Position numbers and translations under genes: made by a program
NCBI RefSeq assembly: GCF_021531255.1
Contig: NZ_JAFBIO010000019.1
Coordinates: forward strand, 1-37,857
DNA length: 37,857 nucleotides
From: Allofournierella massiliensis
GTDB taxonomy: Bacteria > Bacillota > Clostridia > Oscillospirales > Ruminococcaceae
Reading direction: 5' to 3'
Notes under the pieces: model-generated
What the model was told of the DNA's origin: nothing
The model's input: only the letters and a program-made list of their open reading frames with translations
The model's database searches: none
In this document: positions 31,298 through 37,022 of the stretch, in pieces
Numbering within the stretch: the stretch's first letter is position 1
Layout: each line of letters starts with the position of its first letter

Positions 31298-32437
31298 TTA
31301 CTGGGAGCCGTCATTCACATCGCCCAGGGTCTTGCCCGGGTCGCTGGTCACCCCGTAAGGCCACTCCACATCGGTGGGGATCTCCAGTTTTTCCGCCGCC
31401 ACCGGCATATCCGGGTCACGGAAATGGGCGTTGAGCAGCTCGGCGGTGGCATCCCGATCCAGGGCATACACGCTCTGCTTGGGGAAGGCAGGCGAGGTGT
31501 AGCCGCCGCCCGGCAGACGCACAATATAGATGTCGCTGGGCTCCACCTGGGTCATGGTGGCGTACAGGCCCCAGATCTCGGTGATATCCAGGTCGGTGTT
31601 GATATAATAGGCAATATTCTTGCAGGCCGTGTAGTAATCGGCCAGTTCGTATTCCTCCAGGAAGGTTCGCACCAGGGCGGCATAGAAGTACTGCTGGGTC
31701 TCCAGCCGCTTATAGTCCGCCTGGGCATAGTTCCGGTTGCGCAGGATCACCTCGGCGGTGTCCCCGTCGATACGGTGGGTCCCCTGGGGCACCAGCAGGG
31801 TCTCCTCCCCTGTGACGGAATCGGTGTGGACAATATCCCAGGGCACATACATCTGGATGCCGCCCATCACGTTGAGCAGGGTCTTGAAGGCGTTCATGTC
31901 GATGGTGACGAAGTTATCCACCGGCAGCTTGAACATCTCATAGATCTTATTGGCCAGGTTGTTGATCCGGTTTGTCTGATCGGGGCCATTGGCGTAGACC
32001 TCGTTGATCTTGCCGGTATTGCCCGGCACCCCTTCGGCGATATATTCGCCCACATAGCTGTCCCGGGGGATCTGGAGCACATTGATACTGTCCTTATCCC
32101 GATCAATCTGCACATACAGGATCACATCGGTCATGCCCTTGCCCTCGGCATAATCCCGGCCCTCATCGTCACTGTCGTAATCGATGCCCACCAGCAGCAG
32201 ATTGTAGAATCTTTCGCCGTTGGCCTCGATATCCTCGTCGGTGAGCTGGCTGAGGCTGCCTGCGTCGCCGGTGTCAAACACACCGGCCACCTGGCTGTAC
32301 AGGTAGGCCACCACCCCCGCCGCGATCAGCACCAGAACCAGAACCGCCAGCAGGATCTTTACATACAAGGGGCTGGCAGCCAGCCGGCCCAGAAAACTCT
32401 TTTTGGAAGAACCAGTTTGATTGGAATTCAAAGGCAT
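31298..32437 (-). CDS. LytR-CpsA-Psr (LCP) family protein
   Basis: A 379-residue membrane-anchored enzyme of the family that transfers teichoic acid or polysaccharide from lipid carriers to peptidoglycan. Membrane helix at about 25-47; LCP domain starts NLLLVGIDYDSDDEGRDY and shows MTDVILYVQIDR, QIPRDSYV, KINEVYANG and YKRLETQQY, where the family's polyprenyl-phosphate-binding Arg residues lie. The C-terminal 60 residues are a low-complexity acidic tail. ATG at 32437 has GAAAGCAGG upstream. Own promoter region (perfect -10 at 32484-32489). Confidence 0.88.
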   Translation of the reverse strand: MPLNSNQTGSSKKSFLGRLAASPLYVKILLAVLVLVLIAAGVVAYLYSQVAGVFDTGDAGSLSQLTDEDIEANGERFYNLLLVGIDYDSDDEGRDYAEGKGMTDVILYVQIDRDKDSINVLQIPRDSYVGEYIAEGVPGNTGKINEVYANGPDQTNRINNLANKIYEMFKLPVDNFVTIDMNAFKTLLNVMGGIQMYVPWDIVHTDSVTGEETLLVPQGTHRIDGDTAEVILRNRNYAQADYKRLETQQYFYAALVRTFLEEYELADYYTACKNIAYYINTDLDITEIWGLYATMTQVEPSDIYIVRLPGGGYTSPAFPKQSVYALDRDATAELLNAHFRDPDMPVAAEKLEIPTDVEWPYGVTSDPGKTLGDVNDGSQ

Positions 32438-32483
32438 ATACCTGCTTTCTTTTTTCTCTTGGAAAATCAGCAAATCTTTTGCT

Positions 32484-32489
32484 ATTATA
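32484..32489 (-). promoter_or_regulatory. -10 box of the LCP gene
   Basis: Perfect TATAAT on the minus strand (32489-32484), 46 bases before the ATG. The -35 at normal distance is poor; a TTGACA (32524-32519) is 29 bp away, too far. CTCGTTTT occurs twice nearby (32491-32498, 32510-32517), possibly a regulator site. Confidence 0.4.
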
Positions 32490-32634
32490 CCTCGTTTTTA
32501 CCTGGATTTCTCGTTTTCTGTCAAAGTTTGCTTATTCGCACAAATCTTCTGTTACCATTCTGTAACTTTTGTGCGGATTCCCTTAGATTTTCCCTTTTTT
32601 GCATGGGGAATCGCTTTTGTTTTTCGGGGTCGTA

Positions 32635-32643
32635 TGGTATAGT
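32635..32643 (+). promoter_or_regulatory. extended -10 promoter of the flavodoxin/ferredoxin gene
   Basis: TGGTATAGT (TGn plus TATAGT, 32638-32643) with a weak -35 TTTTGT (32615-32620, 17-bp spacer). The leader to the ATG is about 75 bases. The similarity of this stretch to a tRNA D-arm is fortuitous. Confidence 0.45.
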
Positions 32644-32725
32644 GGTAAGCAGAGAGAACCGCCTGCTCCCCCGCTTTGAGGCCATAGCCTGCCTGCGGGG
32701 CAGCCGGAAAACCAGGAGGAGAAAA

Positions 32726-33550
32726 ATGGAACTGAAACATGTAAAGGCGGCCTTTTACAGCGCCACCGGCAATACCGAAAAGGTGGTAAAAGCCATTGGC
32801 CAGGCCATTGCCGAGGGGCTTGGCCTGCCCTTTGAGGCCTTCGATTTCACCCTGCCGGCCAATCGCCAGGGCGTTCTGTCCTACGGCCCTGAGGATCTGG
32901 TGGTGGTGGGCACCCCCGTATATGCCGGCCGCATCCCCAATAAGATGCTGCCCTACTTCCAGTCCGGGCTGGAGGGCAACGGGGCGCTGGCCGTGCCGGT
33001 GGTCACCTTCGGCAACCGGAACTTTGACAACGGCCTGATCGAACTGCGCAGCGAGCTGGAGGCTCACGGTTTCCACACCGTGGCCGGGGCCGGCGTGGCC
33101 GCCAGCCATGTATTCACCGACAAGCTGGCCCCCGGCCGCCCCGACGAGGCGGATATGGCGGCACTGCAGGAATTCTGCCGCAAGGTCTGCGAAAAGGTAC
33201 AGGGACTGCAGGAAATCCCCGCGCCGGTGGCCGTGCGGGGCGATGACCCGGTAGGCCCCTACTACACCCCCCTGGGGACGGACGGCAAGCCCGCCGTGTT
33301 TTTGAAAGCCAAACCCAAGACCGACCCGGCCAAATGCGACAACTGCGGCATCTGCGCCAAGGTCTGCCCTATGGGTTCTATCCCTGCGGACGCGCCCCAG
33401 ACGGTGACCGGCATTTGCATCAAGTGCCAGGCCTGCATCAAGAAATGCCCCCAGCAGGCCAAATATTTTGATGACCCGGCCTTCCTTTCCCATGTGGCCA
33501 TGCTGGAGACCAACTACGCCCGCCGGGCCGAGGCAGAATGGTTCCTCTGA
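32726..33550 (+). CDS. flavodoxin-ferredoxin fusion (EFR1 family type)
   Basis: A 274-residue electron carrier. N-terminal flavodoxin-like domain (1-160) with FMN phosphate loop SATGNT at 12-17 and GTPVYAGRIPNKMLP. The C-terminal part (about 205-255) carries two 4Fe-4S motifs, CDNCGICAKVCP and CIKCQACIKKCP. This arrangement matches the EFR1 family of anaerobes, thought to shuttle electrons to redox enzymes; partner unknown. ATG at 32726 has AGGAGGA upstream; the frame is open far upstream but without coding signal. Confidence 0.88.
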   Translation: MELKHVKAAFYSATGNTEKVVKAIGQAIAEGLGLPFEAFDFTLPANRQGVLSYGPEDLVVVGTPVYAGRIPNKMLPYFQSGLEGNGALAVPVVTFGNRNFDNGLIELRSELEAHGFHTVAGAGVAASHVFTDKLAPGRPDEADMAALQEFCRKVCEKVQGLQEIPAPVAVRGDDPVGPYYTPLGTDGKPAVFLKAKPKTDPAKCDNCGICAKVCPMGSIPADAPQTVTGICIKCQACIKKCPQQAKYFDDPAFLSHVAMLETNYARRAEAEWFL

Positions 33551-33567
33551 TCCCTCTGCCGGGAGAA

Positions 33568-33596
33568 TTGACAGGACCCCATCGCCGTGCTATACT
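33568..33596 (+). promoter_or_regulatory. strong promoter of the MATE transporter leader
   Basis: TTGACA (33568-33573)-N17-TATACT (33591-33596) with TGC before the -10. Expected start near 33602-33604, only 4-6 bases before the ATG of the short leader reading frame. Confidence 0.8.
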
Positions 33597-33607
33597 GATT
33601 CCGCTTT

Positions 33608-33667
33608 ATGAATCGCTCTGCCTTGCCGCCGGGTAAGGCATACCGCGCCAAGACTTTCCATCGTTAG
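33608..33667 (+). CDS. putative 19-residue leader peptide of the MATE gene
   Basis: ATG 33608 to TAG 33665-33667 encodes MNRSALPPGKAYRAKTFHR. It contains the Pro-Pro-Gly sequence known to slow ribosomes, followed by a basic tail. No Shine-Dalgarno is present; translation would have to be nearly leaderless from the predicted start site. Codons 5-11 overlap a TGCCTT/AAGGCA hairpin (33619-33640), and codons 13-19 form the left arm of the terminator that follows. This is the layout of ribosome-mediated attenuators of antibiotic-efflux and erm-type genes. The assignment is inference. Confidence 0.5.
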   Translation: MNRSALPPGKAYRAKTFHR

Positions 33668-33705
33668 GCCTCAGAAGATGGAAAGCCCTGGCGCTTTTTA
33701 TTTTT
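33645..33705 (+). terminator. attenuator terminator in the MATE leader
   Basis: Outer stem GCGCCA/TGGCGC (33645-33650/33689-33694) and inner 9-bp stem CTTTCCATC/GATGGAAAG (33654-33662/33677-33685), separated by a 3x3 internal loop, then TTTTTATTTTT. It stands between promoter and MATE start codon, so transcription must read through it to express the pump. The stop codon of the short leader frame lies in its loop. Confidence 0.85.
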
Positions 33706-33728
33706 CTGCAAGGAGCCAAGTACCAAGT

Positions 33729-35060
33729 ATGACCCAATCGAAACCCTCTCTGCTTCGCGAATTTTTCCGGTATGCCAGCCTGAATATGCTGGGAATGGTG
33801 GGGATCTCCTGCTATATCCTGGCCGACACCTTTTTTGTGGCCCAGGGGCTTGGCCAAACCGGCCTGACCGCCCTCAACCTTGCCATTCCCTGCTTCAATC
33901 TGATCCACGGCTGCGGGCTGATGCTGGGCATGGGAGGCGCCATCCGCTATTCCATCCTGAAAGGTCAGGCGCCTCGCCAGCAGACCGACCGGCTTTTTAC
34001 CGCCCTGCTGGCTCTGGCGGCGGTTCTGGCCCTGATCTTTCTGACGGCGGGCATCTTCTTTTCCCGCCCGCTCACCCGCCTGACCGGGGCGGACCAGGAA
34101 GTATTTGAGATGACCCGAACCTATCTGCAGGTACTGCTGCTCTTCTCCCCCGCTTTCCTGACCAACGACCTGATGCTCTGCTTTGTCCGCAACGACGGTG
34201 CGCCCCAGCTGGCCACCCTGGCTATGGTGGCGGGCAGCTTTTCCAATATTGTGCTGGATATGGTCTTTATCTTCGGGCTGGGCTGGGGCATCTTCGGCGC
34301 GGTATTTGCCACCGGCCTGGCCCCCCTGTTCAGCCTGGCTATCCTGAGCCGCCACCTGCTTTCCCGCCGCCGGGGCTTTTCCCTGTGCGCCGGCCGGCCC
34401 CGCCTGCGCCTGGCCCTGGGCTGCCTGGGCCTGGGCTTTCCCTCCCTGGTCACCGAGTTTTCTTCCGGCACCGTGATCATCGCCTTCAACTACCTGTTCC
34501 TGCGGCTGGAAGGAAATGTGGGGGTGGCCGCCTATGGGGTGGTCACCAACCTTTCCCTGGTGGTCACCGCCCTGTTCACCGGCCTGGCTCAGGGCGCTCA
34601 GCCCCTTATCAGCCGGGCACAGGGACAGAACCGGCCGGATCAGGCCCGCCGGCTGCTGAGGTACGGGCTTTTCTCGGTTCTGGGTCTCTCCCTCTTCCTG
34701 TATGCCATTACTGCCCTGGCCGCCGGCCCCATCGCCGCTGTTTTCAACAGTGAAGGGGACCCCCTGCTGCAGGAAATTGCGGTGCAGGGGCTGCGGCTCT
34801 ACTTCCTGGGCATTGGCTTTGCGGGCTGGAACATCCTGTTTTCCATCTTTTTTGCGGCCACCGAGCAGGCCCTGCCTGCCCATCTGATCTCCCTTTCCCG
34901 GGGGCTCTTCCTCATCCTGCCCATGGCTTTTCTCATGGCCTGGCTGGGTGGTGCCCAAGGGGTCTGGCTCACCTATCCTCTCACCGAACTGCTCACCCTC
35001 GCCATGGCCGCCGTGCTTTCTCGAAAAAAGGGGCAGGCAACGCCCACCCCTTCGGCCTGA
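33729..35060 (+). CDS. MATE family efflux transporter
   Basis: A 443-residue membrane protein with about 12 helices in two MATE repeats; it resembles the NorM/MepA and DinF relatives that export drugs or metabolites with Na+ or H+. The N-terminal region ILADTFFVAQGLGQTGLTAL is typical of the first repeat, echoed by FFAATEQALPAHLISLSR in the second. ATG at 33729 has AAGGAG upstream; translation is independent of the leader frame. Expression is probably set by the attenuator at 33645-33705. Confidence 0.9.
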   Translation: MTQSKPSLLREFFRYASLNMLGMVGISCYILADTFFVAQGLGQTGLTALNLAIPCFNLIHGCGLMLGMGGAIRYSILKGQAPRQQTDRLFTALLALAAVLALIFLTAGIFFSRPLTRLTGADQEVFEMTRTYLQVLLLFSPAFLTNDLMLCFVRNDGAPQLATLAMVAGSFSNIVLDMVFIFGLGWGIFGAVFATGLAPLFSLAILSRHLLSRRRGFSLCAGRPRLRLALGCLGLGFPSLVTEFSSGTVIIAFNYLFLRLEGNVGVAAYGVVTNLSLVVTALFTGLAQGAQPLISRAQGQNRPDQARRLLRYGLFSVLGLSLFLYAITALAAGPIAAVFNSEGDPLLQEIAVQGLRLYFLGIGFAGWNILFSIFFAATEQALPAHLISLSRGLFLILPMAFLMAWLGGAQGVWLTYPLTELLTLAMAAVLSRKKGQATPTPSA

Positions 35061-35084
35061 CGGCCCCCGGCAGCGAGCCGCGCT

Positions 35085-35509
35085 TCACATTTCCTTTTCG
35101 TACCGGAATCGCCAGTAAAGGCCCCACCCCAGGCAGACCAGATAGGCCCCTGTCAGCAGCAACACCGCCACCGTATCCACCCCATCAGGGCAAATACCAA
35201 CAGCACCCCTGCAAACAGATACAGCATCAAATCAAAGGCCTTCGCCTTGGCCCGGTTGCCGATCATCTGATTGCGCTCGTCAGCGGTCTCGATCCGGGCT
35301 CTACGCTCTATCTGGGGATCGCCTTCCAGGATCTTTCCGCTGATCCAGCTGCCGGTTCCGTGACCAAAAACGCCGCAGCCCAGCCCCAGCAGCAGATACG
35401 GTAGGGCCGGCGGCCAGCCAGGCTTTTCTCCCTGGCTCAGGGCCATCCACAGCCCCAAGGCCGTGAGCCCCAGCCCGGCCAAAGCCAGAATCCCGCTTTT
35501 CTTTTTCAT
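35085..35509 (-). pseudogene. frameshifted multi-helix membrane protein paired with an HTH regulator
   Basis: The frame from the ATG at 35509 gives three hydrophobic helices and ends early at 35153 with ...ALMGWIRWRCCC. Shifting the frame at the run of four G (CCCC at 35180-35183 on the plus strand) by restoring one base continues as ALMG-VDTVAVLLLTGAYLVCLGWG and ends ...RYEKEM at 35085, giving a fourth helix and 141 residues. This is what a one-base deletion in a G5 run would produce; a sequencing error or slippage is also possible. The cytoplasmic loop ERNQMIGNRAKAKAFDLMLY resembles small membrane proteins encoded with YozG-type HTH regulators. It starts 3 bases after the HTH gene. Confidence 0.65.
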
Positions 35510-35512
35510 CGC

Positions 35513-35710
35513 TCATTCCTCCTCGTACAAAAAGATCTCCTCGATGGGCATCCCAAAATACCGGGCGATCCGGAATGCCAGCAGGATGGAGGGATTGTAT
35601 CTCCCGTTTTCCAGTGAGCCGATGGTCTGGCGGGATACCTCCAGCGCCTCGGCCAGTTCCTCCTGCCGGATTCCCCGCTGCCGGCGCAGCTCTTCCAATC
35701 TGTTTTTCAT
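35513..35710 (-). CDS. small XRE-family HTH transcriptional regulator
   Basis: A 65-residue protein that is nearly all HTH: EELRRQRGIRQEELAEALE, then VSRQTIGSLENGRYNPSIL (the recognition region), ending EEIFLYEEE. It resembles YozG/PF-type regulators that pair with a membrane protein. GGAGG lies 5 bases before the ATG. It is the first gene of a two-gene operon with the frameshifted membrane protein. Two related palindromes flank its promoter, suggesting autorepression. Confidence 0.9.
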   Translation of the reverse strand: MKNRLEELRRQRGIRQEELAEALEVSRQTIGSLENGRYNPSILLAFRIARYFGMPIEEIFLYEEE

Positions 35711-35719
35711 AACTCCTCC

Positions 35720-35783
35720 ATGGAAAGTTTGCTTTCCATCTCCAGTATAGCAAGTCTCCCCCGGAATATAAAGCAAGCTTTCC
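35720..35783 (-). promoter_or_regulatory. promoter with two operators for the HTH operon
   Basis: On the minus strand TTTATA (35772-35767)-N17-TATACT (35749-35744). Operator 1, perfect palindrome ATGGAAAG-TTTG-CTTTCCAT (35720-35739), sits at the expected transcript start. Operator 2, GGAAAGCTTGCTTTAT on the minus strand (35783-35768), overlaps the -35. Both share GGAAAGnTTGCTTT. Centres are 46 bp apart. Confidence 0.7.
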
Positions 35784-35789
35784 GTTTTT

Positions 35790-35988
35790 CACAAAAAGAA
35801 CCCGCCCCCAAAAGCCGGGTGTGCGTAAGACAGTAAGGAATCGAAGCCGGGAAAGCCGCTATCCGTGCGGAGGACATTGCAAAGGGTGTGTTCGTCCCGG
35901 TCAGCAGTCTGCCGCCGAGGGAGCCAATGAGAGCTGTTATCTGAATCAGAGAAAATGCCGGACAGAGAATGACAGCGATTGACGAAAA
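35790..35988. other. probable gene remnant in an islet of different composition
   Basis: No complete gene is seen. On the plus strand a short open stretch (35838-35943, beginning GIEAGKAAIRAEDIAKG and ending MRAVI-stop) reads like coding sequence but has no start codon and is preceded by a stop; it may be the tail of a decayed gene. Less GC-rich than flanking genes. I cannot identify a family. Confidence 0.3.
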
Positions 35989-36022
35989 CAAGCCCCACGG
36001 GAGTGATTTTCCGTGGGGCTTG
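35989..36022 (-). terminator. intrinsic terminator of the unidentified gene at 36038
   Basis: 12-bp perfect stem CAAGCCCCACGG/CCGTGGGGCTTG (35989-36000/36011-36022), 10-base loop, followed on the minus strand by TTTTCG, 15 bases after the stop codon. Confidence 0.85.
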
Positions 36023-36037
36023 CGGTTCTATTCGGTT

Positions 36038-36568
36038 TTACGCTTCCCACTCGGCCTTGTGGGCCTCCCACCACGCCGGGAAGTTGGGGTCTTTCGGGGA
36101 GAGGGTGGGTTTGAGATTATCAGTAATTAACATAGCAGAATCCGTTTTGCTGTCAAAGATGGTCATGAGAGGATGCTCATCATTTATCGCACCCAAATAT
36201 AAAAACTCCAGCAATATTCCTTTGTTGCTTGTCCAGACTTTACCGGAATAGCTATAAAACGCATCGTTTATCCGCAATTCTTCGGAATGGGAGTGGATAT
36301 TTTTTAACTGACCATACAAATACTGAATGTTTTTCTTATTTGCCCGCGTCCGCTCCTTGTCAAATACTACTCTTCGCTCAGCCTCTAAGCTGTACCCTCT
36401 CAAAGTTGAAAACAATATGCTACTGAAACATTGGTCATCAGACGTTCCTTCTTTCGCAATGCACCGGTTGAAGATGGCCTGGACATTGCCCTCGTTCAAA
36501 TCAAGAGGGTTAAACCCGTTTGCTTTACTTGCCTCTTGTGCTGCCTTAATTCTATCCAATCTACCCAC
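36038..36568 (-). CDS. unidentified protein of about 176 residues, probably acquired
   Basis: A soluble protein without membrane segments. The N-terminal part is helical (GRLDRIKAAQEASKANG), the middle basic (ERRVVFDKERTRANKKN), and the C-terminal part mixed with the ending FPAWWEAHKAEWEA. GC content and codon use differ sharply from neighbours (AT-ending codons, many Ile/Asn/Lys), suggesting horizontal transfer. GTG at 36568 is preferred because AGGGGG lies about 9 bases upstream; an ATG at 36625 has no ribosome site. Neighbours are a strong terminator and a structured stretch. No family recognised; an accessory or defence gene is possible but unsupported. Confidence 0.6.
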   Translation of the reverse strand: MGRLDRIKAAQEASKANGFNPLDLNEGNVQAIFNRCIAKEGTSDDQCFSSILFSTLRGYSLEAERRVVFDKERTRANKKNIQYLYGQLKNIHSHSEELRINDAFYSYSGKVWTSNKGILLEFLYLGAINDEHPLMTIFDSKTDSAMLITDNLKPTLSPKDPNFPAWWEAHKAEWEA

Positions 36569-36696
36569 AACGCAAGCCCCCTGACGCGCCCAACGGCGCA
36601 GATTTTTCGATATTGATATTATCATATTTTATTTTTGCGCTTTTTTCAATGTGTCTTTGATGAAATCGCTGAAAAGATAACAGCACAGCAGAAAAT
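36569..36696. other. AT-rich gap upstream of the unidentified gene
   Basis: Contains hairpin GCGCC-CAAC-GGCGC (36586-36599) followed by ATTTTT on the plus strand, and an A/T run with GATATTGATATTATC (36609-36623). It could be the boundary or transcript start of the adjacent structured element. No gene seen. Confidence 0.3.
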
Positions 36697-36970
36697 CCAT
36701 TCCAACGGAATGGCGCACTTCTATACTCTCCTGACGGGAGTAGTGCGTCCCGGGTCGCTTCATTTGACCTCAGCAGAAGAAAACTGACAGACCTCGAATG
36801 CTGCGTCACTTTGCTTCCGTCAAGGTGGCTGCACCCCCTTGCGCCACTAAAGCGGCTATCCCCTGTGGACTTGCCGTCCGCAAACGGTTTTGGTAAACCG
36901 TTCGCCGCCAGCAAGTTTGAATTATGTGTAGAAAACAATCCTCCGTATGATTGCAACCATACGGAGGATT
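36697..36970. ncRNA. candidate structured RNA or small mobile element (multi-hairpin)
   Basis: Stems in order: CCATTCC-AAC-GGAATGG (36697-36713); CGCACT/AGTGCG (36714-36719/36742-36747) enclosing ACTC(t)CC/GGGAGT; CAAGGTG-GCTG-CACC with closing CTTG (36821-36841); AACGGTTT-TGGT-AAACCGTT (36883-36902) enclosed by CTTGC/GCAAG (36870-36874/36911-36915); and the 13-bp stem at 36937-36970. Reading frames exist on both strands but look like a by-product. A plus-strand terminator at 36987-37014 lacks any plus-strand gene, which suits a plus-strand RNA. The opposite orientation is also possible. I recall similar sequence recurring in gut Clostridia but cannot name it. Confidence 0.4.
36937..36970 (-). 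terminator. 13-bp hairpin, probable terminator of the SpoIID-domain gene
   Basis: Perfect stem AATCCTCCGTATG/CATACGGAGGATT (36937-36949/36958-36970), 8-base loop, followed on the minus strand by GTTTTC. It lies 53 bases after the SpoIID-domain gene stop. It may instead belong to the structured element. Confidence 0.6.
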
Positions 36971-36986
36971 CACTGTTTTATGAACA

Positions 36987-37014
36987 CCGCCCCATAGGGG
37001 GCGGGCTCTTTTTT
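36987..37014 (+). terminator. plus-strand intrinsic terminator without an obvious gene
   Basis: Stem CCGCCCC/GGGGCGG (36987-36993/36998-37004), loop ATAG, then GCTCTTTTTT. On the minus strand no T run follows, so it functions for plus-strand transcripts; the only candidate is the structured stretch at 36697-36970. Confidence 0.65.
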
Positions 37015-37022
37015 CAAGCGGT

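Noticed and set aside
32631-32660. tRNA gene suggested by GGTATAGTGGTAAG
   Set aside because: No acceptor, anticodon or T-arm follows; the stretch is an extended -10 promoter.
31295-32725. Upstream extension of the flavodoxin/ferredoxin frame
   Set aside because: It is antisense to the LCP gene; the ribosome site and the flavodoxin start lie at 32726.
36561-36956. 131-residue frame on the minus strand across the multi-hairpin stretch
   Set aside because: No ribosome site and no protein-like pattern; the underlying DNA is dominated by nested inverted repeats, better explained by RNA structure.
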